The notes under the pieces are model-generated. The model did not search any database, had not been told where the DNA came from, and was given only the letters and a program-made list of their open reading frames with translations. This document shows, in pieces, positions 11,401-26,400 of a DNA stretch of 64,000 bases. Numbering within the stretch: the stretch's first letter is position 1; each line of letters starts with the position of its first letter. Source of the DNA: Pachypanchax playfairii (lineage: Eukaryota > Chordata > Actinopteri > Cyprinodontiformes > Aplocheilidae); assembly GCA_006937955.1 (NCBI GenBank), contig SSNP01000152.1, positions 428,478 to 492,477 of the forward strand. Direction: 5' to 3'. The translations under genes were made by a program, and so were the position numbers.

Positions 11401-14400
11401 GGAATGCAGTCCGCGTCATACGCGTCATACGCAGAAGGACAATCTTAGTAGAAAAAGTAGCATGTCAAAAAGAGGAAGAGAGAAATGTTTCCGCTTTAAT
11501 TAAAACAAACTGAAATGACGAGACAACTCTTTCGTTTTTTCAAAAATAAACTCATTGAATATAATTTTTTGTCTTGTGCATTATGGGGCGGCTGTGGCTC
11601 AGTGGTTAGAGCGGTCATCTCCCAATCGAAAGGTTGGTGGATCGATCCCGGCTTCCATCGCCGCATGTCGAAGTGTCCTTGGGCAAGACACTGAACCCCA
11701 TGTTGCCCCCCGATTTGCACATCAGGTTGTATGAGTGTTAGCCTACCCTCTCCCCCCGATCAACATAATGGGTTGTGTGAATGGGTAAATGTAAAACTTG
11801 TAGTGTGAAAGCACTTTGAGTGGTCTGAATGACTAGAAAAGCGCTCTACAAATACAGGACATTTACCATTTATTGCACAATCTGAGTGAAACCATGTACC
11901 AGCCCCTCCTCACAACCCTTGCGCTCATTTTAACAACCACAAATAACCACAATAAGTGTGTAAGTTTAGCTGCTTTCAGTCATTGAAAAGCTGATGAGTC
12001 CAGTTCCAAATTCTGTGTAAACTGGAAACATTTCTGATCTGTAATAACAGAGAAATTCTCCTCGTCAGATTCAGGTCTGTATTGAGTCATTTAAGACTTG
12101 TTTAAAAGGTTAATTTAAAGCTTAATCTTGAATTTCAGTCTAAGTTCTACTTAATTCTAAATGTAATTACAAATGGAGAGAAGAACCGAATCCTGAATGT
12201 ACATGTATAATAAAGACATGGCACTTGGTTTCTGGGATCAAATTACTTCTAATCTTATTATTTTTGAAATGTTAAAACTTGATTTTTAACTTCTGAGAGA
12301 TATTTTGATCCTGAATTTCACCTCATCATTTTACTTCTTGAAACACATGAAAAATTGTCTGACTCATAACCTGCCGGAACAGCCAAGTAGCCAAACCACA
12401 CATTCCTCCTGGAAGACCCCCGAGGGTAGAAAAAGAGGTTAGTAAAACTCTGATGTTATTTGCTTTGGACCAAAGAGCACAATAGCAGGAGTGTGGTAAA
12501 AACTTACCGTCCCGTCCTCCATGAGTTTGAGGCAGGAGCCAAAGTCAGCCAGGCGGATGTGGCCATTCATATCCAGCAGAATGTTGTCAGGTTTAATGTC
12601 CCTGAAAGAGAGAAGAAAGACAAGATTGAATGCTGAAGGGGGACAAAGAGAGGAGAAGGAAGAAAATACAAACCGAGTTCCTGAGGAAGATGAAAAAATG
12701 CAGACATCTTCCAAATAAAACAAGACATGAAAAATTGAAAACACACTTTGTTCAGCTCTGATTAAATCATGTTCCATCAAGTCAGGAACTTTAAATATCT
12801 TCATTTAATTTTTGAACATTTTTGTTGATGATGATATTCCATCTCTGTGATTTCATTAGATGTAATTTCCTTTAGCCTATTTGTCAACAGCGTGGCGGGT
12901 CTAAACTGACCATGAGGAAGAATAAACAGGGAACATAGCTGAGCCTGAGCTTTGGGAATTACAGTAGCTGCATCAATCTGCCAGTTTAAGGGAAATATGC
13001 AGCACACAAACACAAAACACCGTACTGTCCTAAAGCAGACACACTCCCTTATTCTTTCATCCTGAGGTATTTTTGTGAACAAAAATGGAGGGGTGCCTCC
13101 AACTGTGGGGTTGGGGGCTGGGGGAGCAGCAGCTTGTTGATATTCCTCTGTATTCATCTTGCTGCTGAGTTTAACAGGATAAAGTTGTCTGTGTCTTTCA
13201 GCTGATGCTGTAAAGTAAGAAATTATTCATTGCCCTTTAATTCTCTCATATCATAATTAACTTTAATTCAATTCCAATAAGTGACTGAATATTGTTCATG
13301 TGCAGATTAAAATATAGATAACTGACTGAATGTTATGAGTGGATCATTCAGTCACCTGCTTGTTGATCAGCTGCCCGCCCACATAAGTGATGCATCAGAG
13401 TTTATATTCATGCCAAGCAGATAACTGAGATTAGATCACTATGAACAGATTAAAGTCAGGTGTGAACCCTCTAACTTAAAGCTGTCTTATTACTGACTTG
13501 TCTCTTGTTTTTGAATAAGACAGAAGAGTTGTCTGGAAAGGGCCCATAAGGGTCTGTCAGTGCAGTGTGTGAATGTTTAAATTTGGTTTCAGACTTCAAA
13601 CAAAAACAGCATCTAGAACAAGGTACAGTTACTCGATACTGAAGTGCAGGTTTTGCTATAAATAATATCAGTTAAAAATAGTTGGGATTTTCTCAAAAAG
13701 CCAAAAGATGTAAATAAACAGTTAAAAAACTTCAGCAAAATTCCTTCTAATATTGATTTTAGTTTAATAAAAGTTCCAGTGACTTGAGAGAGACCCAAGT
13801 GACGGGAAGATTTTCTTCTCTTTTAAGAATAAACAGGCAAAAATTGGCTTTGAAAATTCTTCTGACTTTCTTCCTTCAGCAGCCAGAGGTCTCTTTAAAG
13901 CCACGTGAAGCTCCTGTCTTTTTTCAGGACTTGTTAATAGTTCCATCTCATGGGAACAGAAGAGACATAAACATAAGAGACTCCACCAGACAAACTTTTC
14001 CACCTCCACCTGTCGATTTTTCCAACTTTCCTGAACTTGTGACTCGAGGTGCAGCAGCTTTGTTTGGAATGCACCGGAGACGCAGATGAGGGAAACACGC
14101 TGGAGCGCTCGTCAGGCTGAAACAGCAGGCTTTCTGTACTGAACTCTTATCCATCCACCTTGCAAACGCTGCTTCTCCTCACCAGGTAAACTCAAATTTC
14201 TGCAACTCTGCATCACTCTGCTTCACTGACACATGGCTCGGTGAACTCATCAGCACTTCATCTACTGGACTTTTCAAATTAACTGTCTGGACAGTGCCTC
14301 AGACCTCAGAGGACGACGAGAGGAGGCAGAATCTGCTTTTATATAAACAACGGTTGGTGTACAGATGTGACGTTAAACAGATTATGCAGCTCTCACGTTG

Positions 14401-17400
14401 AATCATCTTCATCAACTGTAAACCGTTTTATTCTCCGCCGGAGTTTTCCTTGTTTGTTCTGGTTAGTGTTGCATTCTGTCTGAACAGTTGGTCCTCGTCT
14501 TCACAAAAATCTTCAACACCTCACTGGAGCTTTGCAAAAAATCCCATCCTGTCTCAAAAGCTCCACCATCATCTGGGTTCCCAAAATTTAAATGACAGGG
14601 ATTAAATGACTACAGACCAGTCGCCCTGATGTCTGTGGTTATGAAATCCTTTGAAAGGCTGGTGTTAAACCACCTGAAGTCCATCACAGGACCCTAATAG
14701 ACCCCCTGCAGTTTGCATACAGGGCAAACAGGTCAATCAATGATGCAGTCAACATGGAGCTGCATTACATCCTGCAACACCTCAACACTGCAGGAACACA
14801 CGCCAAGATGCTGTTTGTAGACTTCAGCTCAGCATTTAACACCATCCTCATGAACGTCCTCCAGTCCAAACTGTCTCAGCTCTCGGTCCCAGACTCCATC
14901 TGTTAGTGGATCACAACTGCCTGACAAACAGGACACAGCAGGTGAATCTGGGAAAAATAGCATCCAGCACCTGGACCATAACTGGTGTCCCCCAGGGATG
15001 TGTCCTGTCACCCCTGCTATTCTCCCTCTACACCAACAGCTGCTCCTCCAGTCTGTTAGACCCATTAAGACGTTTCTCTACGAGAATACAATCTAAAAAG
15101 TTACAACTTCAAAAACTCATCAGTAGTTTGGTATGAGTCGATTCAAATTAATGACCAACCAACAAACAACAGATTAGTTATTCTATCTGTATTCACAGAG
15201 AAGGGGAGAGCGTTAGCTTGTATCGGTAAACAGTGGTGAATGCGGTGAACTGCACTACAGTCTTGATGATGATGTCACACAGGATGTTGCTGAAACTGAG
15301 CTAAAACTGCATTTATTTGATCTTTGCATCAAAACCTTTCACTGACATTGCTTCATCCATCAGTTTTATTATGACTTTTATAATTGTTAGGTCATGTCAC
15401 CTTTCATTTAAAATGACAATAAATAAAAAGTTTCTTATTTAAGTAAACCAGGAGATTATGTGAATAGTCATTTCAAGATAATCCCCCATTCTGAGCAGCA
15501 TTAATTAGTGGCAGTGTTAAAGAAGAACTCCCTTTTAACAGGAAGACACCTCCAGAAAAAAGAACTGACCTCCTGCCTTGACCAACTGAGTTCTTTATGT
15601 TTACTAGTCCTCTGCCTTCTTCCTTTTCCTTAGTCTTCAGTCTCAGGGTGCTGTACCTGGGGCGAAGCTACTCCAGAAAAGTGACAATGTTTGGGCAAAA
15701 CAGGAAATCATTGTCAGATTGGATTTACTTTAGGCAATTACGTAACTGTTTTACTTCATCTGTCAAGTAAGCCAAGTCTGACATGTCTCCCTCAACTCTA
15801 ACTATTGATAACCTCAGGAAATTTTGGAAAGTTATTAAACCATTTAAACATCTAATACTAATAGTGAACAACCTCCTCCTAGTGCCAGCTATTGAAGCAC
15901 TTGATGGCACTTGTTACCGCAAAGGCTGGCCCAACCAGTTCTTAGTTTTAGAGGACAACCCCTTTGACACAGAGATTCATGAAGGTTTTGATTTTTTTCA
16001 CCCTTATTAAGACACACCTTAATTTAGAAACTGCATTTTGTGTTTACTTGTGTTACCTTTGTCAAATATTAAAATATGGTTGATGATCTAAAGGATTTAA
16101 GCGAGAGAAACATCCTAAAAAATAAGAAATCAAGAAGGGGCAAACACTTCTTCTCACCACTGTATATAGGAGAAGATCAATTTGATCAATTTTATCATTT
16201 TAGTTTTACTCTTAGAAATGTGTTTCTTCCTGCAAGTAAAACTAAAATGATAAAACCAGAAGTTTTGCTGCTTTCTTGTTTCTTTAAAAAGATTTTATTT
16301 TTTGTTTCACATGGATGCAACATTAATTTTATTTTACAAGAAGAAAAATTATTCACAAATGAATAAATGTTCTTAGTTTCTACAAAACAAAACAAAAATC
16401 CACCATTTAGTTTATCTCTGATGACAGGAATGCAAAGGTCTGAAGCAAGCAAGTTATTTTAGAGTCGTGTGCTCACTAATGTAGATCTCTTTTTTCCCTG
16501 ACAGGCTCAGGGCCTCTGTATCACCTCGACATGGAGTGCAGACCTTTTAAATCATGAATGACACCTATAAGACTTGGACTGTATTGCCAGCACGTGGCTC
16601 TGTGTGGGTGTATGGCTGAAGATGTGTGTGTTTCCATGGCTGCAGGGCCTTAATCTGATCCAGAGAGCAAACAGCATGGGCTGACCCGGCTGGATGTATG
16701 TATGAAGTGGAGGTAAAGAATGGGGAATTCTGCTTAGAAAATGTCCACTGTCTTCTGTTCTTAGCAATGCTACATCACTCTACTAGGATCTTCCTGATCC
16801 TTTTTATTTCACCCAGACAACAGAGCTCTATTTTTTTATCAGTTTTTAGAAAATCTGTCACTACAACTGGTTTGATGAAATGGTTCTAATGTTTCAAGCA
16901 ACCAGATAATCACATCATATCATGACAAGCTAACCCCACAATAGCCGACTTGTTTTGCCTTCCACTTCTAAACAAACCACAAAACAAAAGCTAATGCTAG
17001 GCTATGTAAGCTAGCAGACCTAATCAGGCTACAGTGCCATAGTGTTAAGACGGGAACAGAAGAAGGTAATCTCTTCTAAGACCACAGCATCCATCTGCGT
17101 GTGCCATCTGGATGCCAACTCACAACAAAAACACACTCAATGTGGACAGCAGCAACAGCGGAAACTGCAAAGACACAACGTGCACAGGGAACTACTAAAG
17201 AACCTTTATAGTTAGAAGACCTGCTGACTGTGAGACTTTGTGCATCATTGGATACAGATAGACCCACAAACCCTGCACTCCCCCCAACCACATAACTTTT
17301 GTCAGCAAATACTAGGAAGAAAAAAACTGGATCTGAATTTGTCTTCTGTAAGATGACTTTTAATGTGAGTTGTGTGATTATAAAAATCCATTTAAGTGAA

Positions 17401-20400
17401 CTGGACTAAATTACAAGAATACATCTTAAAAAAACGTTATGTTATGTAATGTTATTTGTATTTTTATAAAATTAACTACAGAATAAATATAGAAATTCCT
17501 ATTCCTCTGATTAAAACCTATGGAAGTACTCCTGAAGTTTGAATTCGTGCATTCAACAAGATGCACAAAGTGTTTTTACCTTCTTGTCTACTGATCATAA
17601 AACAAAGAAGTTAAATATTGTATAACAACAACAAAAAAATCCATCAATAATAGAGAAAGACAAACAAGAGCATCACTTTCTTTACCCTGGGATCAATATT
17701 AATAATTCTGCTATTCTTTCTATTGAAACAGCATCAAGAAATGCTGAATTGTCTTACAGCTTGTAAACAGAGTTAACTATCATTTCTCTGTGAATAGCAT
17801 AAAAAGTTTCCCTTCTTCAGACAAAAACTTAGAGTCACTCAAGTAACGTCTGATGAAAAACTTTGGGAAGTGGAATTTAAAGAAATAAGGGCGGCAGCTA
17901 TTTAATATTTGAGTAACTGGATACCCACCAATGATTCTTGCGTATATTATTTATTTATTAGGAACACTCACTCATGTGTGTAGACTTACAGTTCAGGCAG
18001 ATGACACAGACAGATGAAGTCAGGATGTTTTTGACAGACTGTTACATGCCTTCATTGACTGATTAGTGTAACGTCTCTGACACGTAAACAAACCAGAATG
18101 ATAGACTCACCAGTAGCCTGGACTGAGTAAACAGTTGTGCCTTTCGGCAATTCAAACTTTTTTATCCATCTTCTTATACAAATATTTTTTCGACACTGAG
18201 TCCATGTGAAAGCAGTTGAACGTCTTTATGCTCGAAATGCAGAAGTCCAAAAACTACTTATTTATTTTAAAACAATAAATTTGATGTTGATAAATTAGGA
18301 CTTGATTTAATCTTGAAGTCTTAGCGTAAAGATGCTTTTGTGATTTTTCTCTCACAAATCCTAAAACCCTTTTTTATTGAGCAAACCTGTGCAGTTTTCC
18401 AGATATAGAAATGATTTATATAGTACTAAAAATGTATTTATTTTTTAATTTCCTCATCATTAGTAGTACTCATTATGTATCACTTTACCCTTTCAAATAT
18501 TTTATATCTCACTGTTTTACAGTTTTACAACAATTAAAAAACACGTCAATACCTCATGGATAATGAATAAAAGAAATAGGCTGATTATAGCCTGCAGCAC
18601 AAAAAACCTTAACCTGAAATGTTATGAGCATATTTAGCATGCAGTGAATTTGGTGGGGCTCTTACTCTTCTAATGATGTTTTTAAAGAAAGTAATGTCTC
18701 ACAGATGGGAGATGTACTTGCTCAGTAAAAACCCACAAATTAGTATTTCACTAACTCTATGAAAAATATATGAACTCGTAACCCTGTTATGATAGCAGAA
18801 GAAATTTGACAAACAAGTGGCGTTTAAAAACGTCTCATTACAAGGACTATATCAGTCTAAAATGTAGCTGATTTTGTTTTAGCTGTATTTTAGCAAGAAG
18901 GTGCAGAGAAGTTGATTAATATGTGCAGTGTATTAAAAAGCTTCCCCTCAACACTCAAATGGGGTTGAAAGCCCAGGTAACGCTACAGACTTGAACTTCT
19001 TTGAAGACCTCTTTGAAGTCTCTGACCGCTATCTTCTCACATGTGGTGGGAAACCAAAAGCTTTATTTACAGGACTATTAATATCACAGTCCAAATGCGT
19101 TTTAAAGGTAAATACATTTTAAAACACTTACACTAACCATGAGAAATTGTACTTGGTGAAAATTTACTCCAATAACCATCAAAACTAGAAACCATTTCAC
19201 TCTGAAGCTCCTACTTGAAGAACACAAAGCATGTGAATAATCCCACCAAGTAAATTCTGGGTCTTCCCAGGTCTCCTCCCAGTGGGACGTGCCCATGAAA
19301 CCTCTAGAGGAAGGCAGCCAAGAGGCATCTGAATCAGATGCTTGAACCACCTCACTAGACTCCTTTAGATGTGGAGGAGCAGCAGCTCCCCGTCTTATCT
19401 CAGAGGCTTAGCTCAGCCACCCTGTTGTATCCAGAATCATCTTCTATTCACATGTTCTAACTGAAAATGGAGGATGAATAAATTTTTTAAGATGTTTTTT
19501 TGTTCAACAGATATCTAAATCATTAAATACATTCAACCCTGTGAATACAAACTCTTCCAAACACAAATTTGTATATTCCAATATTATAAACATGCACATT
19601 TTCATGAAATTTTGAAGCACACAGCAGACGATTTCATGTGAAATGCGTTACAGACTTAAAATATACAAACTGCCATTTGAAAGGAATAAACTGGTTCTCA
19701 GAAGGTCGCATGTACATAATGAAAAGGAAATGCGGCACATTTGCACATGAAAAACTATCACAAAGATAAACACACAGCCTAAAGCATGCACACAAACACA
19801 CACCCTCATTAGACAGGACTAGCCAGCAGAACACACCCTCCTCAGGGGAACTGTCTCCACCCTCACCAAAGAAAGCACAAAACTCTCCCATGAGAGTGAG
19901 TGCAAGTGAGGAGGGGTTTAGGACCACACCCCCACCCACACACCTCCCAAACCCATCATTACTGTCCCTAAATGTCCACAAGGGGATGAAAAGAGAACCA
20001 GTGCTGTCCCCTCCTCCCTATCCCTTTTGCTTTCCATCCATTTCTGTCAGCGCTGCCACCACTGACCCAACCCACAGCCCCCAGATCAAACCATACAATT
20101 AGTGGCTCCTCACGCTCCTCTTTTTCACTCCCTCTCTTTACATACATTTATATTTGCATATTTCTTTGGCTCTGTCATTGTCACCCAGTATGTGTATATA
20201 CATCAAACTTTGTAGTGTTTTATTACAGACCTGAACAACTATAGACACACCCAAAATACCAAGCAGCCGAGCTTTATCTTAGACTCTCCATCACCCTCCC
20301 TTCTTTTCCAATTATCACACACCATTTCCTCTGTCGATCCATCATTCTCTCACTCCTTGTTCAATGACAGGATCCAGTAAGAGAACAACTGTAATTATGT

Positions 20401-23400
20401 TAACATGCCCATGTGACTACTTCCTGTCTAGAAGAGGTTCTTTTCCTGCACCCAAGAGCGTATTCTACAGGCTGAATTATCTGTGTTTACGTCATCAAGG
20501 AAATGTCCCCATGCTGTGGCTGGTCAACAATGTGCTTTTAGGTTTTTTATTCGTCAAAAATGGAGTATGTCCATCTGCAGACTGAACAGAAACTACATTT
20601 TGTGCCACTTTGATACTTTGGTCATTTTGAAGTGGGTGTCAATCAACTAATTATCAACAGTACTGACCTCATACTGGAGTTAACCTCATGGCTAGCCAGA
20701 CTGGTACCATTTTGTGGTTAACTTTTAATTTAAACTTCTCTCACTTCAGTAGGACTTCTATGTATTATATATGTTTAAAACTGGCTGCTAAAGTAAGGTT
20801 CTGTCTCCAGAGACTTTACTTGAGTAAAATCACCAGCAATAAGGTTCTTACTATTGGGAACTAATTCAAAATGACCCTAGAAATTCAACTAAAAATATAC
20901 TCCTTTGCATTTAATCCAGCAGGTTCATGTGCTTAACAGTACAAGGAAAAACCCTCTTTGAAAGTAAAAAGAGAAACTGGAACTCACTGATTCATAAAGG
21001 TTTTAATGAAAGACTAACATTTCAGCACGAATTGTCTTCATCAGTCTAAACTAATTAAAATCTAGAATGTGGAACTCTGGTATGGAAATGTTTTCACTGA
21101 TTTAAAGCACTAGACAGCTATAACCTCACCTGTGGACATAGTGAAGCTGGTGAACAGAGTCGATGGCCAGCACCATCTCAGACAAGTAGAACTTGGCCAT
21201 CTCTTCAGGCAGACGATCCTCAAACTTGCTGAGCAGAGTCAGTAAATCCCCACCCACATAGTAGTCCATGACCAGGTACTAGAGACAAAGAGACATGACA
21301 CCACCTAGCATAAATCATTGGTAATTAAAGGTGCAATATCAATAAAAATTTTAAAAAAGTTAATGCAAAAGATAAAACAAAACTGGAAAGTTTACAAGTT
21401 TCTGTTTTCATCATCCTTCTGTATAATTTATTTATTAGCATATAGACAAAGCTAGCAGCCCCTACTGAGGAGAGTCCCAGACTTTATTTGAGGACCTGGG
21501 AAAAGGAATGATAGGCAGTTCTGGCATTTGAGCTCAGGGTCATGAAGAGAGGACTAACTGTTACGTTAACAGCTTGCTGACAACAGCTGACTGAAGTTAG
21601 AGTTTGGCTGACCACTTCTGGTTAACCAAATCTCTTTTTCCATAGCCTTATTATAACCTATTTAACAACAATTGAATTCCTACTGTGCTCTGTGGAAAAG
21701 TGAATGTGCTGGTCAGCATCTGATAGTGCACTTGCAATTAGGCCAGTGTTTCCCTGTCCTGGTCCTCAGGACTTACTGTCCCACATGCTTTAGATGTTTC
21801 CCTGATTCAGCATATCAGATTTAGATTCATGGCTGAGTAACAGGCTTCTGCTGAATTGATGACATGCTAAGAAAGTAAAGCATTTATGTGAATCAGGTGT
21901 GTTCAAGCAAGAAAAAATCTAAAACATGTAGGATAGTGGGATCCAAAGACTCTTACTAGAAAACACTAAATTAGGAGGTCAGAAACACACTGGAAGATGA
22001 AATGCCAAAGACCCTCCAACAACTATCAGAAAAACACTAAAGCTGATATTATGGCCTGATCTAAAGACAAATCAACAGACTAAGACTGCCTAATATATTG
22101 TTTCACTGCAACACTGAAATGCTGCACAGTCACAGTGTAGAACCAGAAGTGAGAGACAGAAAAGTTCCTCTCTAAGTGAATAAGTAAGACCTCCTTTTAT
22201 AACTGGCACAAACAGGTTTCAAAACAATCCCCTATAAATGTTTTGCATCCCAAAAAATCTATTCAAGTAATTTTAGAAAAAAAATCTAAGACTTTCTTTG
22301 TAGCCACTAACAACTAAATACTGCTGTGTTGTTTATTTTTCCCAGTCTTTAACAAAAAGGCTAATGAAAGAAATTGACATGTTACCAGATTATTGTCATC
22401 CTGGAATGCGTAGTGCAGGGTGGTGATCCACTGGCAGTCCCCGTTCACCAAAACATCACGCTCCTCTCGAAAGCATGCCGTCTAAGAGAAAAATACAAAA
22501 ACCTTTAACCTTAACAGAACTTTAAAGATAAAGTTTACAGATTGCATTACATTATACAGCTCAGGAGCAAGGGCAGTCATCCAGCAATCAGAAGGTTGGC
22601 AGTTTGATCCTTGCTTACTCCCCCACATGCCGAAATGTCCTTAGGAAAAACACCAAACACCAAAGGACAGATGTGTCTAAGTGCATATGTGTGTAATGCT
22701 GTTGAAAGCTTTGATACCAATCTGACATACTGATTGTTCAAAACATACGGTCAGCTTGAATGACATGTAAGATTCAAGATTTCTGATATAAGCTGATTTT
22801 TAAAAACCTCTTGTAGAGAGAACATTCCCTTTATATAGATATTTTCTCTACCATTGGTTGTTACACTGTCTAGTCCTGACTGGGGAAATTAAACAAAAGA
22901 TGGACATTAAATTCAAAATGACAGAAATGGTTACTCTGATACCCAGACTTAAAATAATTCAACTCAAAACCTGACAAAAAACCCCAAAATCTTTAATCAG
23001 TTTTAATGTTCTGACTAGCAAAGATAGAAAAGAAGATGCTCTAGCTCTCACAAGAGAGAAAAGGAAACACCAATGCACAAAGAGAACTCTTAACATACAG
23101 CTTATTGGTCTGCACTGTTTTCACATGTCCAAAAACTGCCCACAGACAGTAAGACGAGTTGTGCCTTGTGACGTATGAGCCACAATGATCAAGGTCTCAA
23201 GAGACCAACAGGAATGTCAGACTGTCAGGAAAAAGCTTATTAGAAAAACATGCAGTGGAAGTTGGTGCAGCTCATGCAGCGGCATGTTCTGCACTCTATC
23301 AACAGGTTGAAATTGAATGTGGATAAATGAAGGTTGTGCTCTCTTCTTCTACAAGGCTTCATTTTAAGGAGAAATCTTTCTTCATAAACACCTTCGTAAA

Positions 23401-26400
23401 CGTTTTTAAATGATTGTCTCTGGTTTATTATCTAGTGAAGCAGCTCTAGAAAGTAACATTAGATTTGTGTTCAAACTGATTCTGTCATGATGAGTTTTCA
23501 AAGTTAACAAAAATAATAACTTCATCTAAACCATCAACAGGTATGTTAGAACTGCTTCCTAACAAATATTTAAGGAGGTTTTCCTCTGAATCAACTTCCC
23601 CATAATGATTAATGTTTCTTTGGTGACTGGGTATGTCCCTCAGTCCTTTAAGGCTGCTGTATTTACACTTTTACTTCTAGGCGGTTCAAATGGCAACTTT
23701 TTCTTGGTTCTTGAAGGCTTCTCATCCAAGGAGCTACATCAGTTCAAAATTAAGGGTGCAAAGTTTTGAGATTTAAAGCTGCAGCAAGTGAGCTAGCTCG
23801 CAGATCAGCCCTTCTTCTTCTTCTTCCTTCTGAAAGTTACAAGGTTCTGCATGTATTTACATGTGAGATGTTTTGGTCACATGCCTGAAGGTGTGAAGAA
23901 TTATGAAACTGTCTGAGGATTATAGATTCAGTATTATATTGTAGGTTCTTGAGAGTTGAGGCCCTCTCCTCTGTTTAAAGATGGCCTCTCTTTTTGACAA
24001 AGATGGCTTATTTTATTCTTCTCTCAAACCATCAATCTTCTCTGTCCAAAACATGAACATTTCTGTGACCAAGAGTGTCCTTCATCTTTTAGATGGAGGT
24101 GGACTGCAGAGTCTGGACCTGAGGAGTTGGATCTCCAGTGTTATGCTAAACATTTGCGTCGCTGTTGGTTTCACCTATGTAAAGATCTGAACACCCCTTG
24201 TTGCACTGGACTGCATAGCTGCCGCCACGAGGGTTCAGTTTCAGTGTTTTGTCCTTTGGATGAAACAGTTTTTGTTTATGGCTGTTGTTGAGTAGAATGT
24301 TGTGTTTAGAGAAGAGTCTTAAGTTTTTCAGACACTCCTGTCACTTATGGGATGACCATTTTTTGTTTCTGTTATTCTTTTCTTCTTTGTTTGAAATTAT
24401 TGAGTCTTTCCCAGATTTCCTCAGTTATTTAATGAAGGTGCACTTTGGTAATCTGCAGGTTTGGAGAGTTTTCTTGGTATGTTTCTCTCCCTTTTCTTTG
24501 TCTTCTGTCTTGCTAGAAATATTTTCAGCCTGGTAGTTTAAGGTTTAGACAACAGACAATTTGTGGTCCAGTGGATAGTGCAAGTCAAAATGCAGATACT
24601 GATCTGTTTGCTAATGGCCTCAGACAGTATGGACTTGTGTCTGTGCTTGTCCTGTTAAAGCTCAGTGCTGCGTTTAATCACAATATCCTCATACAGAGGC
24701 TTGAACACGATATGGGGATTCAGGGAACTACACTAAACTGTTCCCAATCTTATTTATCTGATAACATTTTATTTGTGCAATAGAGTCTATTATGGAGTTC
24801 CTCAGGGTTTGGAGCAGGGTCAATACTCTTTACTCCATAAACTACCGCTAGGCAAAATTATTAGACAACAAATATAAATTTAAAATGTGTTTGTGATAAT
24901 TAGTAACATTTATATATGAAGCTTGACAAATCCAAAACAGTTAATTAGATTACAAACAAGTCTTAAAGACATAAAAACCCAGATAACACTATAATGTTCA
25001 GTTTTTAAACCCAGACAAGACAGAGGTTGAAGTTTTTGGACCTGAGCACTTACTCTAGATGGCACTCATTTGGCTATAGCATAAAGAACCTGGGTGTTAT
25101 CTTTGATCAGGACCATTCTGTGTTTGTGTCTCTTTCCTGTTCTCTCAGACTCTAGTGGGTGGAGGAAGATGGCCGCTCATACTGGTTCTAGTTCTGTTGG
25201 AGGTTTCTTCATGTTAAAAGGGAGTTGTTCCCATCCAATGTCACCTTGTGCTGCTCAGGATGGGGTGTTGTGTTAAAACGAGGATGCAGTGCAATCTGCT
25301 GGAACTTGCTGCTTCTGTATAGTACTTTGAGATGACTTTTGTTGAGGATTGGTGCTATATAAATAAACTGAGTTGAACTGATAATTGCAATGTACATAAC
25401 CACTGCTAGAACTGGTACATCCCAAAGAGTGATTAAAAAGCTTTCAAGTGGTACTAACCTCAGCTCGCTTTAGCATTTCCCACTTGTTGAGAATCTTCAT
25501 TGCAAAGACCTTTTCAGAGTTTTTCACTTTTACCACTGCAACCTACAAAAAGCAAGAAAAACAGAACATTAGTTTTAATCTCCTGTGAGACACAAAGGAT
25601 TTAAAATTGAAATTAATCATAAAAGTCATACAATTTTAATAAACTAGATTCTTTCTTATATCAAAGCAACAGAAATCAAGCTGCAGAGACATATTTTGTA
25701 AGTGCTTATAATTCAGTAGTTTAAGAAACAAACAGTTCAAAATAATAGCAAAATGTACTTTTAATAGGCTGGGGAATAAAGAGTTTGTTCAACAAATAAA
25801 ATAAAGATCAGGAACAATTCTAGTTCAGCATAAAAAGAAGTGCTGTATATGAAGTATTATATACCATGGAGGACATGGGAGGGGAGTAAAAACAAACATA
25901 TCAAAATACTAAACAGCAGCTCTGATGGTTCTAGGTTTTGCCAGGATGAAAAAGAACATTTTAAACAAAAACATAAACCGAAAATACTGAGCCGGTGGGT
26001 CACATAACAGGTATTCTTCAAAGCTTAAGAGATATTTTTACAGATCATATATCTTTTGCTCTGTTTATCCACATGTAAACTGTATTTTGTGTGAAAAAAC
26101 TAAGATTTTTCAAACTGTCTTTGAAAGTGCATATTGTTTCAGAATACAGATTTGGTGCATGTCTTTGTACTTGAGAAAATAAGCTTTTGAGAAACAATCA
26201 CATAACAGCTGACTATTTCTTTATGCTCTATGAACCAACACAATCTAGTTTTTTTTTTTTTTTAAAACAGTTTTTGCTGCATCTTTCGTTGCTTTATCAA
26301 GTCCCTGTCACCATTAGTGTGCTGAAAAAGGTGAATAAAGTTAAAGAAATTGAAAATTTTGAGGCAGGTGTCATCCTGCTCCTCCTTGTACAAAGGAACA

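Noticed and set aside
12439..12804. A longer separate open frame around exon 6
   Set aside because: It is exon 6 read through into both introns; splice sites at 12508 and 12601 and homology define the true ends.
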